DNA from: Fusibacter sp. 3D3
GTDB lineage: Bacteria > Bacillota > Clostridia > Peptostreptococcales > Acidaminobacteraceae
Direction: 5' to 3'
Assembly: GCF_001748365.1 (NCBI RefSeq)
Contig: NZ_BDHH01000019.1
Coordinates: 28,335 to 92,334, forward strand
Length of the DNA stretch: 64,000 nucleotides
The notes beneath the pieces are model-generated. The model was given only the letters and a program-made list of their open reading frames with translations, made no database searches and was not told the origin of the DNA. The stretch's first letter is position 1. Every line of letters starts with the position of its first letter. Position numbers and translations under genes: made by a program. Of this stretch, positions 8,711-16,836 are shown one piece after another.

Positions 8711-8806
8711 TTGCGTAATAAGAGGGGGACCTACATTGGCACACTCGAGGTCAGTCAAATTATAGACGAAATCATGTCACTAGATGGTGAAAAGAGACTT
8801 TTGTAG
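8711..8806 (+). CDS. Possible 31-residue small ORF or gene remnant
   Basis: A TTG-started frame of 31 codons with an amphipathic, protein-like end (VSQIIDEIMSLDGEKRLL), ten bases after AAAAGGAG. The composition reads like the C-terminus of a larger protein, so a degraded gene end is equally likely. No family is recognised. Confidence 0.3.
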   Translation: MRNKRGTYIGTLEVSQIIDEIMSLDGEKRLL

Positions 8807-9011
8807 AAAATAATGATGGGGTTGAGTACTTGGCGAAAACAATTAATACTGATATAATGTAATAGGCTATTGAACAGAGGCCTCTGGTCTCTGTTCTTTT
8901 TCTTTAAACGAGACTATAGTCTTGGGTCTGGAATTATGGATATTGTGTAAACGTTTTAAAAATATACAGAAAAAATGTCGTATTTACAAGGTAAAGAACG
9001 CATTAGTTGAA
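8807..9011. other. Gene-free interval with one terminator-like hairpin
   Basis: No convincing coding frame is seen. The interval holds a TATAAT-like box near 8853 and the hairpin reported separately at 8872-8905. The rest is AT-rich sequence without recognisable elements. Confidence 0.5.
8872..8905 (+). terminator. Intrinsic terminator
   Basis: GAACAGAG and CTCTGTTC form a perfect eight-base stem, the enclosed AGGCCTCT is itself palindromic, and TTTTTCTTT follows. It may end the transcript of the nucleotidyltransferase-GNAT gene. Confidence 0.75.
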
Positions 9012-9040
9012 TTGACATAAAAGGATGAATCGAATATAAT
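9012..9040 (+). promoter_or_regulatory. Perfect-consensus sigma-A promoter
   Basis: TTGACA at 9012-9017 and TATAAT at 9035-9040 with exactly 17 bases between. Transcription should start near 9047, about 170 bases before the DUF2294 gene. The hairpin terminator at 9132-9170 lies in between. Confidence 0.75.
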
Positions 9041-9046
9041 TTACAT

Positions 9047-9172
9047 ATATATCTAAGTTTGTTGAAGAGGCATAAAATCAATTGAATATCTCGGTTAGAC
9101 TATAAAAGAGGAGTAATTCAGCTTTTTATGTAAACCAATATAGTATACAACTATATTGGTTTTATTTTTTTA
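9047..9172 (+). ncRNA. Candidate small RNA or regulatory leader
   Basis: About 125 bases are bounded by a perfect-consensus promoter and a strong intrinsic terminator, with no credible coding frame longer than a few codons. It precedes DUF2294 and a diguanylate cyclase gene, so it could be a free small RNA or an attenuating leader. I compared it by eye with the GEMM (c-di-GMP), preQ1 and SAM riboswitch consensus motifs and saw no match. Confidence 0.4.
9132..9172 (+). terminator. Intrinsic terminator upstream of DUF2294
   Basis: Arms 9132-9144 and 9150-9162 are perfectly complementary over 13 bases with loop ATACA, and TATTTTTTT follows. It sits 48 bases upstream of the DUF2294 start, so it should cut most transcripts from the promoter at 9012. 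Confidence 0.8.
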
Positions 9173-9217
9173 TTAGAACGGACTCTAATAATTATTAACA
9201 GATCCAAGGAGGGTAAT

Positions 9218-9571
9218 TTGAACGTAAAGAAAGAGTATGAAAGAATAATTCTTTCTAAATATGTTGGACATATTAAGAGAGTCGGCGGGCGAGGGCCTAA
9301 AAATATTTATGTGAAGATTGAAGACAGACATATTACGATCAATTTTGCTTTGGTCTTTTCACCGCTTGAGAAATTTGTGTACGAAAACTTAGAGAACGCC
9401 TCAACCTTATTAACGGATTTATACAATCGCGTGGGGCACATCATTATTCCCGATTTTATTGATGAGCTCAGTCAAGAAATGCAGCAACCGATTGAGTATG
9501 TGGATTATGTCATTGATGTGGATAATAATAGTTTTCAAATCATTTTAAAAAGTCGAAGTTCTATTGGTTAA
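9218..9571 (+). CDS. DUF2294 family protein
   Basis: A 117-residue protein matching DUF2294: the N-terminal GGRGPKNIYVKIEDRHITINFALVFSPLEK block (G-R-G-P-K plus a T/S-P-x-E-K turn) and a C-terminal VDYVIDVDNNSFQIIL strand pair. The family is small, cytoplasmic and without proven biochemical function. TTG is taken as the start because it follows AAGGAGGG at seven bases and no ATG is nearby. Located 24 bases before the diguanylate cyclase gene, so the two are probably cotranscribed. Confidence 0.75.
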   Translation: MNVKKEYERIILSKYVGHIKRVGGRGPKNIYVKIEDRHITINFALVFSPLEKFVYENLENASTLLTDLYNRVGHIIIPDFIDELSQEMQQPIEYVDYVIDVDNNSFQIILKSRSSIG

Positions 9572-9595
9572 AATGAATTATGGGGGAGAAATGGG

Positions 9596-10471
9596 ATGCA
9601 AGCAGTGTTAATGGACCTAAAAAAGAGATACGAACCTTTATTTGAACAGATAAGAGTTGTGGACTTTGCTGAAAAGGTTACTTATACACTAAACCACCAA
9701 AATAAATTAGAATGGAGGCCTTGTAGCCATCTGTGTAGGCTAAAAGAGAATTGTTTTTGCTCTAAAGTCTTACAAGAAAATCGCAAACTGGCTAGACTTG
9801 AATTTTCGGAAGGAAAAAGTTATATCATATATGGTTTTCCAATTCGACAAGGCAATCGGCATTTGGTCGTGGAATTAACAGATCAAATTGATGGCAGTAG
9901 TATTTTTGAGAATTCTGAGGCGCAAGAAAATCGCGATATAACCGCAATGATTGAAGGCATGAATCAAATGATCATTACAGATGAAATGACAGGTTTGTTC
10001 AATCGCAGATATATTACTCAAAAATTATCATTTGACTTAGTGAATAGTTTTTACCAAAAGAGTACTATGGCTGTTATTATGGCAGACATTGATAAATTTA
10101 AAAGTGTAAATGATCTCTATGGGCATGATGTAGGGGATCAAGTTCTTATTAATTTTTCCAGTCTTCTAAAAAGTACGATTAGGAGTTCAAGTGATTGGGT
10201 GGCACGTTATGGCGGGGAAGAATTTTTAATTGTTATGAAACATTTAAATCGTAATAATGTCGAAGAGATTATACATCATATTAAAGGCCAAATTGAATTG
10301 ACTCACTTTGGTCCCACTTCTCCTGAAATCAAATTGACTTGCAGCTTTGGTGTTGTTGTCTGTGACGGGCATACAGGACATTATGAAAAATTGATCAGAA
10401 TTGCAGATCAATGCCTATTACAAGCTAAAAACGAAGGCAGAAACAAAGCCATCATAAAATATTTAGAATAA
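9596..10471 (+). CDS. Diguanylate cyclase with N-terminal Cys-rich domain
   Basis: A 291-residue protein that should make c-di-GMP from GTP. Residues ~128-290 are a complete GGDEF domain: DEMTGLFNRRYI, then ADIDKFKSVNDLYGHDVGD, then the active loop RYGGEEFLIV, then a KLTCSFGV strand. The first ~105 residues contain a compact cysteine set (CSHLCRLKENCFC, residues ~42-54) and a beta-rich part (SYIIYGFPIRQGN). The Cys cluster may hold zinc or an iron-sulfur centre, but this is inference. It has no membrane segments. No inhibitory R-x-x-D site was obvious just upstream of the active loop. Confidence 0.92.
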   Translation: MQAVLMDLKKRYEPLFEQIRVVDFAEKVTYTLNHQNKLEWRPCSHLCRLKENCFCSKVLQENRKLARLEFSEGKSYIIYGFPIRQGNRHLVVELTDQIDGSSIFENSEAQENRDITAMIEGMNQMIITDEMTGLFNRRYITQKLSFDLVNSFYQKSTMAVIMADIDKFKSVNDLYGHDVGDQVLINFSSLLKSTIRSSSDWVARYGGEEFLIVMKHLNRNNVEEIIHHIKGQIELTHFGPTSPEIKLTCSFGVVVCDGHTGHYEKLIRIADQCLLQAKNEGRNKAIIKYLE

Positions 10472-10507
10472 GCTTCTTGAAAATTCATTTTTTCGAGAAG
10501 CTTTTTT
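10470..10507 (+). terminator. Intrinsic terminator after the diguanylate cyclase
   Basis: AAGCTTCT and AGAAGCTT arms (extended by a TGA/TCG partial pair) with TTTTTT after. It overlaps the stop codon region of the cyclase gene. Confidence 0.8.
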
Positions 10508-10626
10508 AGAGCATTAGTCTTCGTCCAGCAAAGAGCAGAATATCGTGTCTCTATTGTATTTCGCCCTAAATTTCTATAAAATAGTACTGTTACGGCAATT
10601 ACAAAAAAAAGAAGGCGGTGAATCCA

Positions 10627-13329
10627 ATGCAAATTAAAAATGCCATAAGGAAAAAGCTCATTATAGGTGTTTTTATGGGGTGTTTGGTTCCCTATTTTTT
10701 TGGAGGCATTTATTTAAAAAGCTATATTGAGAAATGGCTTTACAACAATAGCATCGAGCACACAAATCAAACGCTTACACAGGTTAACGAACTTGTTGAT
10801 AAAGCGCTTATTAAAGACATTGATAAAGCCGTTTCAGTATTGGCTTCTCTTGAGCAAATAGAGACCTCTAAAAATGCGATTAATAATTATACAAAATTTG
10901 ATCTTGAAACCTTTAAATATATGCCACTTGAAGCAGAAGAGACGATAGAATCCTATTTTAAAATATTGAAAGATGCCCATGAGATAATAAATTTTATTTT
11001 TTTAGGGACTGAAAATGGGGATTACATGGAGTTCCCCAAATTTTCGCCTTCAAAACCTTATGATCCGAGAATTAGACCTTGGTATATGGGGACTATTGAT
11101 AAAAATGACGTGGTCCTATCAGAACCCTATAAAACAAATGTAAGTGAAGAATTGGTAATTTGCTTCTCAAAGCGTGTTATTCACAAGGGTAAGGCAATTG
11201 GGGTCGTGGGCATCACCGTTAATCTGGAAGAACTCACACGGAATGTTAATTCGATTCAAATTGGGAAATCGGGTTATATTTTAGTAATGAACCCCAATCA
11301 GAAGTTTATTGTGAGCCCAAGACATCCAGAATGGATTCTAAAAACACCGAATGAACTGAACATCGATGCTTTTAAAAATTTTGAAATGAATAACAGCACC
11401 ATTTTTGAAGCGGTAATCGATGGCAGTGATAAGGTGATCAATGTGGTGACCTCTCCGGTAAGCGGTTGGCATATGTTGTCAGTCGTTGACAAAGATGAAA
11501 TTTTGAGTAAAGCAAAAGAAATCACAAATATATTAATCAGCATTTACCTCATGACATTACTCATTATGTTTGCCATTATCTATAGAATATCAAGACGTAT
11601 AACCGATCCTATATTGGGAATTGCTTCTGTTATTAATCGTATGGCGGACTATGATTTTGATTTCTATGATAATAGTCATATTGAATCTTATTCAAAACAA
11701 AAAGACGAAATTGGTATTATCGCCACGGCATTATCTGAAATGCACGAAAATCTTATTGAGCTTATGAATCAAGTCAATACGATTGACGATGAGATTAAGA
11801 CCGTTAATATTGAAAATAACACGAAGATACAACTTAATCTGTCCGAGCAAAATCCATTTATGAGGATAACCACTTCGATGAATACTTTGCTTGATAAAGT
11901 ATACGTTTATCTTGAAAAACTAAAGGCATCTCATACGGATATTTTAGAAAAAAACCAATTGTTGACTTCTTCTGAAGAGGAACTTATGGCACAACTTGAA
12001 GAAATTGATCATCAGAGAGAATACATTAATTTTTTAGCATTTCATGATCCTTTGACCAACTTGCCAAATCGGAGAAAATTTGTCGAAATCCTAGACCAAC
12101 GCATTCAATCCAAACAGAGTGGTGCTATTATTTTGTTAGATTTAGATAATTTTAAAGGTATCAATGATACCTTAGGCCACATTTTTGGAGATCGAGTATT
12201 AGAAGCCATCGCTAAAAGGCTTGAAAAATTTGTGGATCCCAAAATATGCGTCTCAAGATTTGGAGGCGATGAATTCCTAATTTTAATTGAATGCGAATCT
12301 GATTTTCATGAACTGGATCAACAGGTCAGACTCATAAGGCATCTATTCGATGAAAAACTGGACATTGACGATAATTTGATTGAAATTAATTTTAGCATGG
12401 GAATTTCACTGTTTCCTAAAGACAGTATAGATGTAAATCAATTGATTATGAATGCCGATCTAGCCATGTATGCGGTGAAAAATATTGGGAAGAATGGCTA
12501 TAAATACTTTAGTGTGAGCATGATGGATCATCAAATTGAAAAATCTAAAATTGAACTCATCATTAGAGATGCCATCGAAAATGATGGTTTTATGATGGTA
12601 TATCAGCCTCAGATAGAAGTGAACTCAGGCTATATAGCGAGTTATGAAGCCTTATTGAGACTGAGAACTTTAGAGTACTCACCAGCAGAGTTTATCAAAA
12701 TCGCAGAAGAGAATGGTTCTATCGTCAAAATAGGCCGAATTGTGACTGAAAAAGTGATCAAACAAATGGCGCTTTGGAAGCAGAGTGGACTTTCCCTTAG
12801 ACCGGTATCCATCAATTTCTCTGCAAATCAGTTGCAGGATAAGACCTATGCTCAGTACCTTCACGCATTACTAGAGCAGTATGATATCAGTGCACATTTT
12901 ATTGAGATTGAAATTACCGAAAATATTTTTTTAGAAAACAAAGAAGCATCACTTGTCTTTTTAAAGCAACTGAAAAAAATGGGTGTTAAGATTGCCATTG
13001 ACGATTTTGGGACGGGCTACTCCTCACTTAATTATTTGACTTTTTTACCAGTAGATAAGGTGAAGTTAGACAGATCGTTAAATATCAAATTTTTAGAAAT
13101 GGAAAACATCGGTATTATGGACAGCTTGATTTTATTAGTTCATAGTCTTGGGTTGACCGTGACAGCAGAGGGCATAGAAACACTGGATCAGGTCAAGCGG
13201 TTAAAGGTTGGCAAATGTGATTTTATTCAAGGTTTCTATTTCAGCAAACCAGTCGAAGCACAAGAGGTACCACGAATTCACATGAACAGATATACTGGAG
13301 AGGGCGGGAGCTTAAAAGGTGAAAATTAA
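10627..13329 (+). CDS. dCache-HAMP-GGDEF-EAL c-di-GMP turnover protein
   Basis: A 900-residue membrane protein. A transmembrane helix (~residues 12-32) precedes an extracellular double-Cache sensor (~35-295; YDPRIRPWYMGT, then EPYKTN, then GKAIGVVGITVNL), a second membrane helix (~302-322) and a HAMP-like segment. GGDEF (~470-620) keeps LDLDNFKGINDTLGH and RFGGDEF. EAL (~640-890) keeps EALLRL, a SANQL Asn, ITENIFLE, DDFGTGYSSL, KLDRS, TAEGIET and QGFYFSKP. Both active sites look complete, so it could make or degrade c-di-GMP according to an external solute. The ATG at 10627 fits the AAGGCGG ribosome site better than GTG 10618. Confidence 0.93.
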   Translation: MQIKNAIRKKLIIGVFMGCLVPYFFGGIYLKSYIEKWLYNNSIEHTNQTLTQVNELVDKALIKDIDKAVSVLASLEQIETSKNAINNYTKFDLETFKYMPLEAEETIESYFKILKDAHEIINFIFLGTENGDYMEFPKFSPSKPYDPRIRPWYMGTIDKNDVVLSEPYKTNVSEELVICFSKRVIHKGKAIGVVGITVNLEELTRNVNSIQIGKSGYILVMNPNQKFIVSPRHPEWILKTPNELNIDAFKNFEMNNSTIFEAVIDGSDKVINVVTSPVSGWHMLSVVDKDEILSKAKEITNILISIYLMTLLIMFAIIYRISRRITDPILGIASVINRMADYDFDFYDNSHIESYSKQKDEIGIIATALSEMHENLIELMNQVNTIDDEIKTVNIENNTKIQLNLSEQNPFMRITTSMNTLLDKVYVYLEKLKASHTDILEKNQLLTSSEEELMAQLEEIDHQREYINFLAFHDPLTNLPNRRKFVEILDQRIQSKQSGAIILLDLDNFKGINDTLGHIFGDRVLEAIAKRLEKFVDPKICVSRFGGDEFLILIECESDFHELDQQVRLIRHLFDEKLDIDDNLIEINFSMGISLFPKDSIDVNQLIMNADLAMYAVKNIGKNGYKYFSVSMMDHQIEKSKIELIIRDAIENDGFMMVYQPQIEVNSGYIASYEALLRLRTLEYSPAEFIKIAEENGSIVKIGRIVTEKVIKQMALWKQSGLSLRPVSINFSANQLQDKTYAQYLHALLEQYDISAHFIEIEITENIFLENKEASLVFLKQLKKMGVKIAIDDFGTGYSSLNYLTFLPVDKVKLDRSLNIKFLEMENIGIMDSLILLVHSLGLTVTAEGIETLDQVKRLKVGKCDFIQGFYFSKPVEAQEVPRIHMNRYTGEGGSLKGEN

Positions 13330-13371
13330 ACTTGGGAAATAGAGTGTGACCAAAACAGGAGGACACAAAAA

Positions 13372-14772
13372 GTGAAAAAATCAAGATTTAAATTTCAAAG
13401 AATGATCCGAATTTGTATGGCACTAGCTTTACTCATCAATCTTCACGCCTTGACTTACGCCAATTCAGGCCCTACGATTATGGAAGAATATCCAAGTTCT
13501 GAAATGATCGTGGATGAAGCCAACGCAATTATCGTCAATCATGAAACCCTGACATTTGATTTGACGAGTGACTTATATTCAGAAGGTGCAAAAGTCAAAG
13601 CAACTTATGAAATGGAAAACACCAGTGATGAAACTCAAAATGTGCATATGGTTTTCCCACTCGTGTCTACTATAAAAAGCCTTGAAGATCACGTTGAGAT
13701 ACAATGTGACGGTGAACCTATTTCACTTAAAAAAATCTATCTGGACAAAGTGAATACGCCTAATAATTTACCGGATTTTGAAACGGTACTCAAACAGGCA
13801 ACAGAGCAAGACTCTTTTTTAACTTCAGATCTGATCTGTTATGAATTCATACCCCAAGTGGATCTAGCAGAAATGCAGATTGAAGTCAAATTTAGTTTGT
13901 CAGATCCTCAATCCTTGATTTTCGTTCAAAATATAAACAGTTATGGCTATGATGGCAATCGGTTTTCTATTGGGGGATGGTTTGGAAAGAATGTTGGGAC
14001 AGATGAAACGCTAAAGCTTTATTTGACAAAAGGGGAAGTAGAGGCACTTGAATATACAGTTAAAGAGAAATCTAGTGACAATCCCATTGACTCAAAAACT
14101 GGCTTTGAAAACTTAAAAGTGGAGCAAACCACGATCTCAAACGCAAATATGAAAGCCCTGTTAGAGAACCAATTGTTTTCAGAGGAATCCGATATATATA
14201 CGAAAACCGATAAAGAAAAGATGCTGAATGAAGCCCTCCATGAGCTTTATGAACCGAATGATATGCCTATTCTGATACTGGATGACCTAACGCAGTATTT
14301 ATACCGTGAGAGAATCATACTTTTAAGTTATGATATTGCATTTAAACCTGTACAGAAACGCGAAATAACTGTGGCATATCAGATGAAAGGCACCTTTGAT
14401 AAACGCAATAGCTCTGAACCAACGTATACCTTTGAGTACTTTCTAAAGCCAGCTTCATACTGGAAAGCGTTTGATCAGTTAGACCTGACGATTAATTTAA
14501 AAGCACCCTATGAATACATTCTTTCGAGCAGTTTGCCACTTACTCGGAAAAGCAGTGAAAATCAGATCTCATACCATGCAAACTTTGATCAATTACCAGA
14601 AGAAGATTTGACCTTTACGGTTTATACCTCTGAGACAATAACCGCACTGGATCAATTAAAAGGCAAATGGAGCAGAACGTATGTCTATGTGTTTTTTCTA
14701 ATGGTCTTACCTTTGATTTTTGTGGTTGCGGTTGTTGTGGGGATCGTTTTTATTGTTAAAAAAATAAAGTGA
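13372..14772 (+). CDS. Exported, membrane-anchored beta-rich protein of unknown function
   Basis: A 466-residue protein with an N-terminal signal peptide (residues ~10-30, cleavage plausible after TYA), a long extracellular region and one C-terminal membrane helix (~438-462, rich in V/F/I) ending in KKIK. The outer part alternates short strands (KVKATYEMENTSDE, EIQCDGEPISL, RIILLSYDIAFKP) as in immunoglobulin-like or adhesin-like surface proteins. I do not recognise the family. Starts at GTG after AGGAGG. It lies between the GGDEF-EAL gene and the polysaccharide genes, so a role at the cell surface in the same process is possible but unproven. Confidence 0.6.
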   Translation: MKKSRFKFQRMIRICMALALLINLHALTYANSGPTIMEEYPSSEMIVDEANAIIVNHETLTFDLTSDLYSEGAKVKATYEMENTSDETQNVHMVFPLVSTIKSLEDHVEIQCDGEPISLKKIYLDKVNTPNNLPDFETVLKQATEQDSFLTSDLICYEFIPQVDLAEMQIEVKFSLSDPQSLIFVQNINSYGYDGNRFSIGGWFGKNVGTDETLKLYLTKGEVEALEYTVKEKSSDNPIDSKTGFENLKVEQTTISNANMKALLENQLFSEESDIYTKTDKEKMLNEALHELYEPNDMPILILDDLTQYLYRERIILLSYDIAFKPVQKREITVAYQMKGTFDKRNSSEPTYTFEYFLKPASYWKAFDQLDLTINLKAPYEYILSSSLPLTRKSSENQISYHANFDQLPEEDLTFTVYTSETITALDQLKGKWSRTYVYVFFLMVLPLIFVVAVVVGIVFIVKKIK

Positions 14773-14853
14773 AAAAGAGAATGGTACTCGTTTAATAAAA
14801 TGGGTATATTTAGATAGAGCAATCTAGATAAATAGTACTATGAGGGGGTAGCT

Positions 14854-16836
14854 ATGAGTTATATTAAGTTAAAACCTGATATTTTTCATGTCGGGGATAT
14901 TGAGTCGCATAATGGTTTGGATTGTAATCCCTACTTGCTAATAGACGGAGCCGAAGCAGTTTTATTTGATCCCGGATCCAAGCTGGACTTTGAACAAGTT
15001 CTAGAGAATATTACAGCTTTGGTTTCGCTGGACCAAATTAAGTATGTTGTGGTACATCACCAAGATCCCGACTTTTGTTCTCAGATTCCACTCCTTGAAG
15101 AGGTTGGGCTTAAGGCACAGGTGGTGACTTCATGGCGAACCATGACGCTTATTCAATACTATGATATCAAATCACCTTATTATCTAATAGAAGAACATGA
15201 AAACCGATTAACTTTCGGAAATAACAGGGTAGTAGAATTTATTCTAACGCCTTACTTGCATTTTGCAGGCGCCTTTGCAAGCTATGATCGCGTTAATAAA
15301 ACACTTTTTTCAAGTGATTTGTTTGGTGCTTTCAGTTACAATAGGACCCTTTATGCAGATAAAAATTATATGGGAAAAATGTTGACTTTTCACGAACACT
15401 ACATGCCTTCTAACTCGGTACTTAGGCCTGTAATGGATACATTGATGCTCTATGATATCCAATTGATATTGCCACAACATGGTTCAATTATAAGAGAGAA
15501 TGTTAGAAGTTACATGGTAGCACTTAGAACCTTAGAATGCGGTACACTTCTAAGTCCTATTAAAAAAAATCTTATGGAAGCGGGCGGTTATTTAATTGTT
15601 TTTAATGATATTTATCAACGGTTGATTACGCTTTATCCTCCAAATGAAGTTCAGGCGGTTTATGAAAGTTTAAACGAGATCGCCTTAAATGAATACGGTG
15701 AAATCATTTCATATAGTGGCGATCCAAATTTGGTATGGAATTTGATTTTTGAAAGCATCCAAGAAATGAGGGGCATGAGGTGGTTAACTGTAATAGAACC
15801 TTTTGTTCGAAATCTATGTGCGATTTATGATCTTGAAGTGCCAGAGATTATGTCTCATAGTTTAGCGGAAGTAGATGCTCAGAATAGAAAATTGATGGAG
15901 ATTAATCAGTCCTTAGATCAGACCATTAAAACCGTCAATGAAAAACTTGTGAAGTGCCCTATAACAGGTCTTTTTAACGAGCGTTTTTTAGTGACACTCT
16001 TACTTGAAGAGTTAAATGTAGAAGATTGGAGAGATGTGGGGGCTGTTATCTGCATTAGTATTGATGATTTTTCAAAATATATATTAAAATATGGTGCAGA
16101 AGAAGAAAGTGCCGTGCTTATCAATATGGCCTATATGCTAAAAGAAAAGTTTGGAGAACAGTCTATTTTCAAACTTGAAGAAACGGATTTCGGGCTTTAT
16201 TTAAAAGGCTATGATACTTCAACCCTAATTAATTTAGTAGAAAATTTTAGAAATGAAATGGAATCCAGCGACCATTTTCTAGGTAAACTAACGGTTTCAA
16301 TAGGTGCCGCTTTTCCAAAAGAAGTTGATTTGGATGCTGTTTCATATGAAATTACTGTCAAAAATTATATGGAACGTGCTTTGAATCGATTAAGAATCGC
16401 AAAGGTAAAAGGTAAAAATTATTTTTGCCATAGTGGTGAGGCATCTAGTGATGTAATTCAAGCACATAAAATTTTATTGGTAGATTCTGATATTACTAAT
16501 TTGGAAGTATTGAAGAACTTCATCAGTGAGCTCAATATTGAAGTGCTCACTGCAAGTGATTGTATTATAGGGCTTGAACTTGCAAAAATCCATCTGCCTA
16601 AGTTAATTATTTCCGATATCATTTTAGATAAGATGGATGGGTTTATATTGAGAGAGGAATTACAAAAGAGTTCAAAAACTAAAAATATGGATATGATCTA
16701 TTTATCACATCAAAAGGATGAGGAAAGTGTTAACAGGGCACTTGAGCTTGGTGTAATTCATTATATTAAGAAACCGTATCTACTGTCAGAGCTTATCGGA
16801 ATAGTTCATAAGAAATCGAAAGGATTGAGGGAATGA
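14854..16836 (+). CDS. ODP di-iron sensor-degenerate GGDEF-receiver protein
   Basis: A 660-residue cytoplasmic protein in three parts. Residues 1-~250 are an ODP-type metallo-beta-lactamase domain as in flavo-diiron proteins. The metal motif is VHHQDPDFC (H-x-D-x-D), later candidate ligands are the His in PYLHFAGAF, the Asp in FSSDLFGAF and the His in PQHGSII. Residues ~365-525 are GGDEF-like (CPITGLFNERFL present), but the catalytic loop reads FKLEETDFGLYL, so no cyclase activity is expected. Residues ~545-655 are a receiver domain (ILLVDSD, ISDIILDKMDG with phosphoacceptor Asp, YIKKPY). ODP domains sense oxygen or NO in other bacteria. The next gene starts inside its last codons (ATGA overlap). 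Confidence 0.8.
   Translation: MSYIKLKPDIFHVGDIESHNGLDCNPYLLIDGAEAVLFDPGSKLDFEQVLENITALVSLDQIKYVVVHHQDPDFCSQIPLLEEVGLKAQVVTSWRTMTLIQYYDIKSPYYLIEEHENRLTFGNNRVVEFILTPYLHFAGAFASYDRVNKTLFSSDLFGAFSYNRTLYADKNYMGKMLTFHEHYMPSNSVLRPVMDTLMLYDIQLILPQHGSIIRENVRSYMVALRTLECGTLLSPIKKNLMEAGGYLIVFNDIYQRLITLYPPNEVQAVYESLNEIALNEYGEIISYSGDPNLVWNLIFESIQEMRGMRWLTVIEPFVRNLCAIYDLEVPEIMSHSLAEVDAQNRKLMEINQSLDQTIKTVNEKLVKCPITGLFNERFLVTLLLEELNVEDWRDVGAVICISIDDFSKYILKYGAEEESAVLINMAYMLKEKFGEQSIFKLEETDFGLYLKGYDTSTLINLVENFRNEMESSDHFLGKLTVSIGAAFPKEVDLDAVSYEITVKNYMERALNRLRIAKVKGKNYFCHSGEASSDVIQAHKILLVDSDITNLEVLKNFISELNIEVLTASDCIIGLELAKIHLPKLIISDIILDKMDGFILREELQKSSKTKNMDMIYLSHQKDEESVNRALELGVIHYIKKPYLLSELIGIVHKKSKGLRE

Noticed and set aside
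9047..9172. c-di-GMP (GEMM), preQ1 or SAM riboswitch
   Set aside because: The conserved consensus blocks are absent on visual comparison. Kept only as an unnamed RNA candidate.
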